A DNA stretch of 11,652 nucleotides from MGBC114844 sp910585855 (lineage in GTDB: Bacteria; Bacillota; Clostridia; Lachnospirales; Lachnospiraceae): assembly GCA_965646165.1 (NCBI GenBank), contig CBFFYP010000108.1:1-11652 (forward strand), read 5' to 3'. Shown in pieces: positions 1 to 7,293 of the stretch. Below the pieces are notes generated by a model that saw only the letters and a program-made list of their open reading frames with translations, searched no databases and was not told the origin of the DNA. Position 1 is the stretch's first letter; every line of letters starts with the position of its first letter. A program made the position numbers and the translations under genes.

Positions 1-534
1 TTTTCGAGCAGAAGTCCAAGAACTTCTAACTTTTTTCCAAAGTCACTACAGGCTGCCCACCGTTTTCGAATCTGGCTGTTTCCTGACCCCGGAACAGAAA
101 AAGAATGGTGTCTAAACTTTGCGGAAGACTTGTTTTGTAATAACACATCGCTTCTGCCGTAATCCAGCCAACAGCGAGAGACGGTTTGCTCCTGTCCTTT
201 GCCTGCGACTTCGGAGAACGGTTAGAAAGTCTTGGGCTTCTGTGGAAACATCTAGAATTTTTTGCATATCCTGCTTCTATGCAGGGTATGCAAAAAAAGG
301 GGCGTGTTTAGCCCGGATAATAAGGAAGAGGATGTTTTATGGTTGGTAAAATTCTTCCTTACACCCAGTTCGTTTCGGCTGTGGTGAGGGCGAATTGCGC
401 CCCGGTTCGTCCGGTTGGATGAACCGAAATCAGAAGCCCTAGACTTTCTTACCGTTTGGAGCGGAGCAGGCAAAGGACAGGAGCAAACCGCCTCTGGCGT
501 CCGGTGAAAGCCAACTCTTTCCGGCAGCATCCTA
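1..534 (-). repeat. Decayed copy of the MITE-like element, cut by the window edge, with a nested insertion
   Basis: Positions 1-150 match the reverse complement of about 11270-11411 almost continuously, including the shared blocks CCACCGTTTTCGAATCTGG and AACTTCTAACTTTTTTCC. Positions 485-516 match the reverse complement of 11233-11265 (core GTCCGGTGAAAGCCAAC). In the right-hand element these two blocks are adjacent. Here they are separated by about 330 bp of extra structured sequence (177-495). The window begins inside the central loop of the palindrome, so the other half of this copy lies outside. The outer end near 528-534 is degenerate and I cannot fix it. No coding region was recognised in 1-618; open frames here simply run through the repeat. 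Confidence 0.75.
177..495. repeat. Long inverted repeat enclosing a chain of hairpins (nested element)
   Basis: The arms 177-242 and 431-495 are inverted copies. Their outer 30 bases (containing GGTTTGCTCCTGTCCTTTGC) differ at one position, and their inner ends (AGAAAGTCT, GGGCTTCTG) also match. Between the arms lie four local hairpins: 259-274 with 281-296 (16 bp, one wobble), 322-329 with 353-360 (extended by TTTTA/TAAAA inside), 388-392 with 398-402, and 403-412 with 417-426 around a GGTT loop. The whole would fold as one closed multi-branch structure on either strand. It could be a nested mobile unit or a structured RNA; no promoter was identified. Confidence 0.65.
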
Positions 535-618
535 TCTCCAAAAACAAAATGAAAGATAAAAACAAGATAAACATTGACTGGTATGCAATTTTATGGCAAA
601 ACAACCGCCTCTGCTATA

Positions 619-1515
619 CTATTTTAAATCTGCCGAATAAGTCACCAAACACTGCAAAGTAAAAAAGCCCAGCTTCTGATACAATCGAACTGCTCCCTCA
701 TTTTCCCCGGAAACTTGGAGAAAAACATCTTTTCTCTCTTTTTCCTGCAAATTCAACAGCAGTTCCCGAAGAAACGCTTCCCCATATCCCTTTTGCTGTT
801 CTTTTTTCCAAATGCTTACCCCAGACAAAAAATACCCCTGTTTTGATTCGGAAACAAAACAAAGTCCAATTAATTGATGTTCTCTCCAATATCCCCAAAG
901 CCTTATCCCATCCGAAAAATTATTTTTTAGCAGCCATTCCGACTCCGATTTTAAACACCCAAATGCAGAAGAATGAATCTCTATTATCATCTGTTTCCTC
1001 TCTTCCGCTTCTAGACCTTCCAAAACAGCCGTCCGCCCGCTTCTTTCTTCTAACGGCTGCCAAGTTTTTATCTTATTGGCGAATAAAATCATCAAACAAT
1101 CTGTTTTTATCTTTTGATATTTCCAGTGTTCTAGAATTTGCTGTGCAGTATCATTCCAATCAAAAATTCGAAAACTTATCCTTTGAAATCCATACTTTTT
1201 TAATACTGCTATTCCCTCTTTTAATACTTGAGCAAACAATCCTTTTCCTTGCCATTCCTTTCTTGTTACAGCAGAAATCTCTGCCTCTTTCTCTGCCAAA
1301 AAAGCAGAAACAGCACATAAAAGCTGTCCCTTTCTATAAAGAAGAAAAAAACAAGGACAGTCCAAAACTTCATTCCATTCCTGTTCCATAAAAAAATCAG
1401 GTTTTCCCTGATCCTTTTTTTCATATTTCTCTAATAACTGTTTTATCTCCTGTTTCTGCCTTTTTAAAAGCCTTGTCCTGATCTGAATCCCTTCTTCCAT
1501 CTCAGTTCTGCACAT
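619..1515 (-). CDS. Tandem-domain GNAT family N-acetyltransferase
   Basis: A 298-residue cytoplasmic protein with two GNAT folds in a row. The N-terminal copy (about residues 20-145) has a motif-A-like stretch EISAVTRKEWQGKG at 79-92, where QGKG fits the acetyl-CoA pyrophosphate loop. The C-terminal copy (about 155-298) has GVSIWKKEQQKGYGEA at 232-247 and the typical NEGAVRLYQKLGF at 272-284. GNAT enzymes transfer acetyl groups from acetyl-CoA to amines; the substrate here cannot be told. The C-terminal copy looks better preserved, so it may be the active one and the first structural, which is inference. The start is uncertain. The ATG at 1515 sits directly against AGGAAGG with no spacer, and an in-frame ATG at 1500 sits too far from it. 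No clear terminator follows; the gene runs toward the left-end repeat. Confidence 0.88.
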   Translation of the reverse strand: MCRTEMEEGIQIRTRLLKRQKQEIKQLLEKYEKKDQGKPDFFMEQEWNEVLDCPCFFLLYRKGQLLCAVSAFLAEKEAEISAVTRKEWQGKGLFAQVLKEGIAVLKKYGFQRISFRIFDWNDTAQQILEHWKYQKIKTDCLMILFANKIKTWQPLEERSGRTAVLEGLEAEERKQMIIEIHSSAFGCLKSESEWLLKNNFSDGIRLWGYWREHQLIGLCFVSESKQGYFLSGVSIWKKEQQKGYGEAFLRELLLNLQEKERKDVFLQVSGENEGAVRLYQKLGFFTLQCLVTYSADLK

Positions 1516-1534
1516 CCTTCCTAATTTTTATTTC

Positions 1535-1543
1535 CTTATAACA
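1535..1543 (-). promoter_or_regulatory. Candidate extended -10 upstream of the GNAT gene
   Basis: On the minus strand the bases read TGTTATAAG, an extended -10 with TATAAG as hexamer, about 20 bases before the GNAT start. No convincing -35 hexamer lies 16-18 bp upstream. This is a weak prediction in AT-rich sequence. Confidence 0.25.
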
Positions 1544-1622
1544 CAAAAAAAATTTCGCTTATATTTAAAAATTTCACCTTATTACTTGTTATTGTAAACT
1601 TTTACAGCAATACTATTCTACA

Positions 1623-1800
1623 GTTGGGAGAACTAGCTGAAAGCGAAAGGAAGGTTTATGCAGGGTCATCATTTCCCGTCGGCACTTAAGCACGGTATTG
1701 CTGTGTTTTCGTGCCTTATGTGTCCGCTATAAAAATAGGAAATGCTAAGCGCAAGCGGACTCGGAATAGACCTTCCTTTCGATTTCAGCGTCCCCCATCA
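1623..1800 (+). repeat. Palindromic intergenic repeat, copy A
   Basis: Shares about 175 bp of near-identical sequence with 6593-6770 in the same orientation, including GCAGGGTCATCATTTCCCGT, TTGCTGTGTTTTCGTGCC and GGAAATGCTAAGCGCAAGC. It is an imperfect palindrome: the outer arm CGAAAGGAAGGT near 1643 faces ACCTTCCTTTCG near 1770, and the inner arms GGCACTTAAGCAC and GTGCCTTATGTG close a loop. It lies between the phosphatase gene and the GNAT gene, and its right end reaches the phosphatase stop codon. It could help end transcription of the phosphatase gene, but there is no T-run typical of an intrinsic terminator. Confidence 0.85.
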
Positions 1801-2523
1801 ATCGTGCCGATCCAAACTTTCATAAACCTCACAAAACCGAGCCGAAAAAGAAGGTTCTTCTCCTGCTGCATACAAATGAGAAATATCACCAAATCCATTA
1901 ATTCGAAACAGTGCCACTCCCTTTCTGCGCTCCTCTGTAATCAAAGTAGTTACAGAAGTCGGTGCAGCACAAAATCCATGCAGCATCGCCATAGGAGAAA
2001 TTCCAAGCAAATGACTCAGCAAAATACATTCCAATCCAAAATGACAGAAAAAAACGATAGTATCTTGATTTCCCTGTTCTACCCGATAATAATTTCCTTC
2101 TCTTATATATCCGTAAGAAGCCAAAAGCTGATCAAAAGACTGTACCACCCAGTCATATTCCTGTTTTACTTCTCCGTCCTGTAAAACCTTTGTATCAGCC
2201 CAATCATACCGATTATAATATTTTTTCTCTACAGTCCAATCAGTAGGAAGCCAGTCCCAAATAATCGACTCATGCCCTCTGTCTGGACGTATAATCTTTG
2301 CCGCAAACTCACGAAGCCACAGACATTCCGTTGCAGTACGATTCATTTTTTTTAACGTATAAGAAGCCGTTTCTTTTGCCCGCCCAAGCGGAGAAACATA
2401 AAATGCTTTAATATCCATTTTAGACAGACGCTCCGCTAAACAAGCCGCTTCTATTTTTCCCTGTTCTGTTAAAGAATCATGTACATAATCTGGATCTCCA
2501 TGACGAATTATCAATATTTTCAT
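1798..2523 (-). CDS. Histidine phosphatase family protein (phosphoglycerate mutase-like)
   Basis: A 241-residue soluble protein. It opens with IIRHGD, the RHG signature whose His8 would be the phospho-accepting residue. SPLGRAKETA at 44-53 supplies Arg48. Glu72 in LREFA is the likely acid/base residue, and the second catalytic histidine is His161 in FFCHFG. All core residues of the histidine phosphatase superfamily branch 1 are therefore present. The family covers mutases, CobC-type phosphatases and broad phosphatases, and sequence alone does not choose the substrate. The start ATG follows a poor ribosome site (GAGAG). A 118-base gap to the ABC genes with a plausible promoter suggests separate transcription. 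The last codons abut repeat copy A, so the stop may have been supplied by the repeat. Confidence 0.9.
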   Translation of the reverse strand: MKILIIRHGDPDYVHDSLTEQGKIEAACLAERLSKMDIKAFYVSPLGRAKETASYTLKKMNRTATECLWLREFAAKIIRPDRGHESIIWDWLPTDWTVEKKYYNRYDWADTKVLQDGEVKQEYDWVVQSFDQLLASYGYIREGNYYRVEQGNQDTIVFFCHFGLECILLSHLLGISPMAMLHGFCAAPTSVTTLITEERRKGVALFRINGFGDISHLYAAGEEPSFSARFCEVYESLDRHD

Positions 2524-2558
2524 CTATCTCTCATTCCCTTCATAAATTACTGTCACAA

Positions 2559-2602
2559 AATCCAAAGGAAGATCTGCCTCAAAGCAAACCTTTCTTTGGA
2601 TT
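2559..2602 (-). promoter_or_regulatory. Hairpin in the phosphatase leader / after the ABC genes
   Basis: AATCCAAAGGAA at 2559-2570 faces TTCTTTGGATT at 2592-2602, an 11-bp stem with one bulge and a loop of about 21 bases. On the minus strand it is followed by TTTTGTG, a poor T-run. It could be a weak terminator for the ABC operon or a leader structure of the phosphatase transcript. Confidence 0.4.
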
Positions 2603-2620
2603 CTAGTATTTCCTTCCTAT

Positions 2621-2649
2621 ATTCTAGCATGTTCTGCATTTTTAGGCAA
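2621..2649 (-). promoter_or_regulatory. Candidate promoter of the histidine phosphatase gene
   Basis: The minus strand reads TTGCCT, 17 bp, then TAGAAT with a TG one base upstream (extended -10). The -35 hexamer overlaps the stop codon region of the upstream ABC gene. Transcription would start about 90 bases before the ATG. Confidence 0.45.
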
Positions 2650-4426
2650 TATTTTTAAACTGTGCTTGATAGAGTTCATAATAAGCCCCTTTCTTTTTCA
2701 TCAATTCCTGATGACTTCCGGCTTCATAAATTCCTCCTCCATCAATTACAAAGATCCGATCTGCATTTTTAATAGTAGAAAGCCGATGTGCAATTACAAA
2801 AGAAGTCCTGCCTTTTAATAATGTTTCAATCCCCTGCTGCACTAAAATCTCTGTATGTGTATCAATACTTGATGTTGCTTCATCTAAAATTAAAATCTTT
2901 GGCTGAGATACCATCGTTCTTGCAAATGCCAAAAGCTGCCTCTGCCCAACAGAAAGCCTTGCTCCTCTTTCACTAATCTCTGTATCGTATCCATGTTCTA
3001 AATTTACAATAAATTCATGGGCATGTACTGCTTTTGCTGCTGCCACAATTTCTTCCTCCGTTGCATCCAATCGCCCATAACGAATATTTTCCCGAATCGT
3101 ACCGGAAAAAAGAAAATTGTCCTGTGTCATCACCCCCATCTGCATCCGCAGACTATGAATTGACACATCCTTTAAACTATGCCCATCCACATAGATATCT
3201 CCTTTTGTAATATCATAAAACCGACTGATTAAATTTACAATTGTTGTCTTTCCTGCTCCAGTAGGTCCTACCAAAGCAATAGTTTCTCCCGGCTTTACCT
3301 TAAAGCTAACATCTTTTAAAACCAGCTTATCTGGTTCATCCGAATAGGCAAAAGAAACCCGATCAAAACAAATCTCTCCCTCAATTACAGGAAGTTCATA
3401 GACCTCTTTTCGATCTGCCACTTCCGGTACAGTATCTAAAATATCAAAAATCCGTTCTGCTGCGGAAATATTGGTTACAATCTTATTATAGAAGTTTGCC
3501 AAATTTCGAATCGGCGTCCAAAACATAGATAAATAAGTCGAAAATGCCATAAACGTACCAATTCCAACCGTTCCGACCCCAAGTATATAAATTCCAATAA
3601 AATAAAGCAAAAATCCGCCAAATCCCCAAGTAATTTCAATTAAAGCACTAAATCCATCTGCAAAAAGAACTGCATCTGTAAACGACTTTCGATGTTCTTC
3701 CAACAAAGTATCAAAACTTTGATTGGATTCCTCTTCCGCAGTAAAACTCTGCACAATCCGTATTCCTGAAAAACTTTCATGAATAAATGCCGTAATATTG
3801 GATGTTTTCTTTCGAAATACCTGCCAAGCTCTATGAGAAAATCCCTGAATAATATACATCCCACCAGCTAAAAAAGGCAGCATAATAATTGCAGACAACG
3901 CCAGTTTCAGATTTTTTGCCATCATAATTCCTGCTACAGCAAGAATCGTAAGAAAATCAGGAATCAGCTTTGTTACGCTGTCCGAAAGCACTTCTTTTAA
4001 AGAATTGACATCCCCAATTACACGTGCCAAAATCTTTCCAGTAGGGCGGCTGTCAAAAAAACTAAAGCTTAACTTTTGAATATGTATATATAATTCATTT
4101 CGAATGGTAAGCAGCACCTGATTAGATACTTTCGCCATAATTACCATACGCATCTTTACGCCTATAATATAAATCACATTTAAAATAACTGCCAAAATCC
4201 CAAGCTGTATCAATCCGTCCATATCTTGATTTACAATATTTACATTTACTGCATGTTCAATAATCAAAGGGTTGATTAAAGAAATCGTAATCGTTGCTGC
4301 CATAATAAAAAGTACAGCCACAATCTGTTTTTTATAGACCAACAGATACCGATACAGCCGAATTAAAATATCTTTTTTTAAAACCTCTTTTTGATACTCA
4401 TCTTCTTTAAATGTATTAACTGCCAT
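2642..4426 (-). CDS. ABC exporter half-transporter, subunit with consensus Walker B
   Basis: A 594-residue fused permease/ATPase. Hydrophobic helices cover about residues 30-300 (exporter TM fold with FDSRPTGKILARVIGDV at 124-140), followed by the nucleotide-binding domain. That domain has Walker A GPTGAGKTT at 387-395, Q-loop Gln435, signature LSVGQ at 491-495, Walker B ILILDE with Glu516, and switch His547 in AHRLS. The signature deviates from LSGGQ, while the Walker B glutamate is kept. Its partner, encoded 15 bases upstream, shows the complementary defect. This is the pattern of heterodimeric exporters such as BmrCD and TM287/288, so the two probably form one transporter. The start has a good ribosome site (AGAGGTG, about 6 bases before the ATG). 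The substrate is unknown; drug or lipid-like export is typical for the family. Confidence 0.93.
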   Translation of the reverse strand: MAVNTFKEDEYQKEVLKKDILIRLYRYLLVYKKQIVAVLFIMAATITISLINPLIIEHAVNVNIVNQDMDGLIQLGILAVILNVIYIIGVKMRMVIMAKVSNQVLLTIRNELYIHIQKLSFSFFDSRPTGKILARVIGDVNSLKEVLSDSVTKLIPDFLTILAVAGIMMAKNLKLALSAIIMLPFLAGGMYIIQGFSHRAWQVFRKKTSNITAFIHESFSGIRIVQSFTAEEESNQSFDTLLEEHRKSFTDAVLFADGFSALIEITWGFGGFLLYFIGIYILGVGTVGIGTFMAFSTYLSMFWTPIRNLANFYNKIVTNISAAERIFDILDTVPEVADRKEVYELPVIEGEICFDRVSFAYSDEPDKLVLKDVSFKVKPGETIALVGPTGAGKTTIVNLISRFYDITKGDIYVDGHSLKDVSIHSLRMQMGVMTQDNFLFSGTIRENIRYGRLDATEEEIVAAAKAVHAHEFIVNLEHGYDTEISERGARLSVGQRQLLAFARTMVSQPKILILDEATSSIDTHTEILVQQGIETLLKGRTSFVIAHRLSTIKNADRIFVIDGGGIYEAGSHQELMKKKGAYYELYQAQFKNIA

Positions 4427-4441
4427 ATTTTCACCTCTTTT

Positions 4442-6187
4442 TTAATTTCTTACTACCTCCAAAGCCTTTCTATAATCTCCATACTGAGCTTCATAAGTAG
4501 AATAATAAAATCCTTTCTTTTCCATTAAACTCTGATGTGTTCCCCTCTCTACCACCTGTCCATGTTCCAATATTATAATTTCGTCCGCATATTTTACAGC
4601 AGAAATCCGATGTGCAATAATAACCTTTGTTGTATTTTTCAAAGCTGCCAGTTCCTGCTGAATCTCATATTCCGTTTCCATATCCAGTGCAGAAGTAGAA
4701 TCATCCAAAATCAAAATCGGTGCTTTTTTCGCCAGCGCACGTGCAATACTAATCCGCTGCTTCTGACCCCCGGAAAGCCCCACTCCACGTTCTCCGATTA
4801 CCGTTTCATACTGATTTGTCATTTTTTCAATAAATCCCTGTGCACTTGCTGAACGCACAGCTTCCCGAACAGTTTCTTCCGACATAGTTGCCCGCTGTCC
4901 GAGCCGAACATTCTCCCGAATCGTATCTGAAAAAAGAAATACATCCTGCATTACCACAGCAATACTCTGACGAACCGTTTCCAAAGGAAGCTGCCGAATA
5001 TCTATCCCATCCAATAAAATTTTACCGTCTGATATATCATAAAACCGCTCAATTAAATTTACAATCGAGGTCTTTCCAGAACCAGTCACACCCATAATTC
5101 CAATCGTTTTTCCCTGCTCCAGACAAAAACTAACCTCCTTTAAAATCTCTGTCCCATCCAAAGAAAAGTTCACATTTTGAAATTCCAAATTTCCATTTAA
5201 CTTCTCTAAAACTTCCAAATTTTCCGAATCTTTAATCTCCGGCTGTTCTGCCAAAATCCGATTAATCTTTTTATTAGAAGCAAGCGCAGATGCTAAATCA
5301 TTGCTTAACCATCCTAAAATCTCCATCGGCCAAATAATATTATTGGCATATTCACTAAATGCGCCAAGCTGTCCTATTGAAATCTCCCCCTGTGTTACCA
5401 AAATACCACCCACAATAATAATCAAAACAAGCTGTACCTTTGCCAAAAAAGAAATATTCGGATCATATTTTGCCAATGTTCGTGCCTGCTGCATATTTAA
5501 ATTATAATATTTCTGATTATGCTTTTTAAATTTTTCAATTTCATAATTTTCTCTGGCAAATGCCTTTACAGTACGAACCCCCGCCAGATTTTCCTGTGCC
5601 ACAGTATTTAACTCGGCATTCTGCTCACTAATCTCATCATAAACCTCACCTAACCGTTTCTCCATTTTTACCGCAATATAACCAACAATCGGCATAACTG
5701 CCAAAGGAATAAAAGTTAATTTCGGACTGATTGTCAGCATACAATACAGCACAACAATCACATGCACGCTTCCCTCAATAATCAGCATTGCAATCATTCC
5801 GACACCATTCCATACCTTATCCACATCATCCTTTACACGTGCCATCAGTTCTCCTGTATTATTTCGATCAAAATAACGCATTGACAATGTTTCAATATGA
5901 TGAAACAGATTTCGGCGCATATCACATGCAATCCGCATACTGCTGATATCAAACAGAAACTCCTTTGTATATTGAAAAAAAGCCCGTCCAAGTCCAATCC
6001 CTAACAGAGTAAAGAGAAGCCCCATCAAAAGCTCTGTCTTTCCTCCTACAATTACATCATCAATCACACTTTTTGTTACCTGCGGCGCAAATGCATCCAA
6101 AAAAATACTAAACAGCATTGCCGCAACTGCTATAAAATACAAATACCAATACCGCAGGATATACCTTCCTATTGGATTCTTCTTCAT
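4442..6187 (-). CDS. ABC exporter half-transporter, subunit with degenerate Walker B
   Basis: A permease/ATPase of 581 residues from the preferred start. An in-frame ATG eight codons upstream, at 6211, has only a weak ribosome site, whereas the ATG at 6187 is preceded by AAGGAG at 10 bases and gives the usual MKKNPIGRY beginning. Numbered from the upstream ATG: TM region about 20-320, Walker A GVTGSGKTS at 374-382, Q-loop Gln422, intact LSGGQ at 479-483, Walker B ILILDD with Asp504 where the catalytic Glu is expected, and His534. In a heterodimer this Asp would share one ATP site with the LSVGQ signature of the next gene, making that site degenerate. The other site (Glu516 with LSGGQ) would be active. 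It is the first gene of a two-gene operon. Confidence 0.93.
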   Translation of the reverse strand: MKKNPIGRYILRYWYLYFIAVAAMLFSIFLDAFAPQVTKSVIDDVIVGGKTELLMGLLFTLLGIGLGRAFFQYTKEFLFDISSMRIACDMRRNLFHHIETLSMRYFDRNNTGELMARVKDDVDKVWNGVGMIAMLIIEGSVHVIVVLYCMLTISPKLTFIPLAVMPIVGYIAVKMEKRLGEVYDEISEQNAELNTVAQENLAGVRTVKAFARENYEIEKFKKHNQKYYNLNMQQARTLAKYDPNISFLAKVQLVLIIIVGGILVTQGEISIGQLGAFSEYANNIIWPMEILGWLSNDLASALASNKKINRILAEQPEIKDSENLEVLEKLNGNLEFQNVNFSLDGTEILKEVSFCLEQGKTIGIMGVTGSGKTSIVNLIERFYDISDGKILLDGIDIRQLPLETVRQSIAVVMQDVFLFSDTIRENVRLGQRATMSEETVREAVRSASAQGFIEKMTNQYETVIGERGVGLSGGQKQRISIARALAKKAPILILDDSTSALDMETEYEIQQELAALKNTTKVIIAHRISAVKYADEIIILEHGQVVERGTHQSLMEKKGFYYSTYEAQYGDYRKALEVVRN

Positions 6188-6276
6188 AATTCCAGTTCTC
6201 CTTCCATTCACTTCTTTCCGTAGCCTGTTTCTGCAAAATGTAGAATGTCCCTTCTGTCAGCACACTTCATCCAGCA

Positions 6277-6305
6277 TCTATATATAATTGAGAGGGGAAC
6301 GCCAA
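6277..6305 (-). promoter_or_regulatory. Candidate promoter of the ABC exporter operon, at the edge of a repeat
   Basis: The minus strand reads TTGGCG, 17 bp, TATAGA (with TATATA overlapping it). The -35-like hexamer belongs to the end of repeat copy C, while the -10 lies just outside it. Both hexamers are weak. An alternative lies further upstream (TTTACT, 17 bp, TATTTT near 6385-6415). Confidence 0.28.
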
Positions 6306-6380
6306 AATTGGAAGAAAGGTCTACTCCGAGCCCGCTTGCGCTTAGCATTTCCTCGTAGCGGACACATAAGGCACAAAATT
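6288..6380 (-). repeat. Palindromic intergenic repeat, copy C (partial, inverted)
   Basis: Read on the minus strand, GTGCCTTATGTGTCCGCTA, GGAAATGCTAAGCGCAAGC and the GGCTCGGAGTAGACC block match the right half of copies A and B. The left half of the repeat is missing. It ends in GGCGTTCCCCTCTC, against GCGTCCCCCTCCC in copy B. It sits about 100 bases before the ABC operon start. Confidence 0.8.
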
Positions 6381-6592
6381 CCCACCAGAAAATAAAATAG
6401 TTGAAATTCACAGTAAAAACTCTAAAACCGTCAAACTTTAAAAATATAAATGCTCTGCTGTCTTTCTGTAACTTTTCTTTCACAGAAACACATCAATCTA
6501 CATTTAACACTACAGTAAACATCTATCTTTTTCTTTCTACAACGAAGATATTTGTAATAAATACAAATGAAAATTTACAACACTACTTTCTG
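6381..6592. other. Gene-free stretch with a short perfect dyad
   Basis: I see no gene here. The only symmetric signal is ATTTGTA (6550-6556) facing TACAAAT (6562-6568) across five bases, a perfect 7-bp dyad of operator size upstream of the ABC operon. The remainder is AT-rich with no hairpin or conserved RNA that I recognise. Confidence 0.35.
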
Positions 6593-6770
6593 GTTGGTAG
6601 ACATAGCCGAAATCGGAAGGAAAGTCTGCAGGGTCATCATTTCCCGTCGGCACTTAGGCACGGTATTGCTGTGTTTTCGTGCCTTATGTGTCCGCTATGA
6701 AAATAGGAAATGCTAAGCGCAAGCAGGCTCGGAATAGACCTTCCTTCCGATTTCAGCGTCCCCCTCCCAT
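6593..6770 (+). repeat. Palindromic intergenic repeat, copy B
   Basis: Same orientation and nearly the same sequence as 1623-1800. The outer arms GAAATCGGAAGGAAAGTCT (6609-6627) and AGACCTTCCTTCCGATTTC (6736-6754) pair almost perfectly, and the inner arms GGCACTTAGGCAC and GTGCCTTATGTG close the loop. An open frame beginning VPYVSA runs through copies A and B but is closed by a stop in copy C, so I do not call it a gene. Confidence 0.85.
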
Positions 6771-6814
6771 AAAAAAATCTTATATACTGACATATTTTGG
6801 ATGTCCATATGCAC

Positions 6815-6850
6815 AAAAAAACAGACCTGAATTAAAATTCAAGCCTGTTT
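6815..6850 (-). terminator. Strong intrinsic terminator of the small-peptide transcript
   Basis: On the minus strand AAACAGGCTTGAATT pairs with AATTCAGGTCTGTTT over 15 positions (two G-U wobbles) around a two-base loop, followed by a run of seven T (6821-6815). This is a textbook Rho-independent terminator for minus-strand transcription. On the plus strand only three T follow, so it is mainly one-way. Confidence 0.85.
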
Positions 6851-7026
6851 CCATCTACTTTTCTATGACAGCCTGCCGCCTTTTCTGCACAAAAAGTCTT
6901 GTCTTTCCCCTTTTGCACGAATACAGATAAAAATTCTCTATTCTGAAAGAAAAGCTGCATCTCTCATAGACTGCAGCGATTCTTCCCATAAAATACCATT
7001 GGTCTTGTCTTTCCCCAAATGTTCTT
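6851..7026 (-). other. Unassigned 3' part of the small transcript
   Basis: This is the stretch between the 35-residue peptide gene and the terminator. A 60-codon frame starting with TTG at 7037, overlapping the end of the peptide gene in another frame, spans it and stops at 6855, just before the terminator stem. It has no ribosome site of its own and no family I recognise, so coding status is doubtful. The 15-mer GGGGAAAGACAAGAC occurs twice on the minus strand (7016-7002 and 6910-6896), 106 bases apart, which suggests a decayed duplication or paired RNA elements. Confidence 0.3.
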
Positions 7027-7134
7027 TTACGGTTCAAAACTGAGGCAGGCTACGATTCCTAATTCAACTACATTCGGTACACTTTGTACACAGATTCCTA
7101 ATGTATTTCGTAATGTAATCATCGGTCTAAACAT
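7027..7134 (-). CDS. Small peptide of 35 residues, unknown function
   Basis: A short open frame starting ATG at 7134 and stopping TAA at 7027. Support comes from context: AAAGGAGGTA lies eight bases before the ATG (an ideal Shine-Dalgarno), a promoter with a perfect TTGACA lies about 70 bases further upstream, and a strong terminator lies downstream. The peptide begins MFRPMITLRNT, has Cys15 in LGICVQ and Cys30 in VACLSFEP, and ends in Pro. It is mildly hydrophobic in its second half, with no obvious signal peptide. I do not recognise a family. A modified or exported peptide (the ABC pair is downstream) or a regulatory leader peptide are both possible; no modification enzyme is visible in the window. 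Confidence 0.6.
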   Translation of the reverse strand: MFRPMITLRNTLGICVQSVPNVVELGIVACLSFEP

Positions 7135-7213
7135 CGTTACTACCTCCTTTTCTTTCTATGTATTTTTTATCTGACCATCTGTTTTTCACAGCGATAAAAA
7201 ACCGTCTGCACTT

Positions 7214-7242
7214 AGACTACCTCTTTTTTTTTCCATTGTCAA
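7214..7242 (-). promoter_or_regulatory. Promoter of the small-peptide transcript
   Basis: The minus strand reads TTGACA (7242-7237), a 17-bp A-rich spacer, then TAGTCT (7219-7214). The -35 is perfect, the -10 moderate. Transcription would start near 7207 and give an RNA of roughly 390 bases ending at the 6815 terminator. Confidence 0.65.
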
Positions 7243-7293
7243 CCTAGATTTTTAAAAAATAAGGATATTCAGAAAATTGTAAGATTATAATCA

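Noticed and set aside
403..426. Hairpins at 388-426 as a terminator or tRNA fragment
   Set aside because: No T-run follows, and no tRNA arms or anticodon arrangement could be built; they are better explained as part of the nested hairpin element.
843..1391. 182-codon plus-strand open frame
   Set aside because: It lies wholly antisense to the GNAT gene, which has clear family motifs; the plus-strand product has no recognisable domain.
1711..2184. 157-codon plus-strand frame beginning VPYVSA, with a similar one at 6679-6930
   Set aside because: Both begin inside palindromic repeat copies A and B. The shared protein part is only repeat sequence, and copy C has a stop in the same frame.
6208..6483. 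91-codon minus-strand frame just before the ABC operon
   Set aside because: It reads through repeat copy C and AT-rich spacer, has no good ribosome site and shows no domain.
7027..7134. Peptide as an AgrD-type autoinducer precursor, because of the CLSFEP end
   Set aside because: There is no acidic tail after the cysteine block, no AgrB-like protease nearby and no amphipathic leader; the resemblance is too slight.
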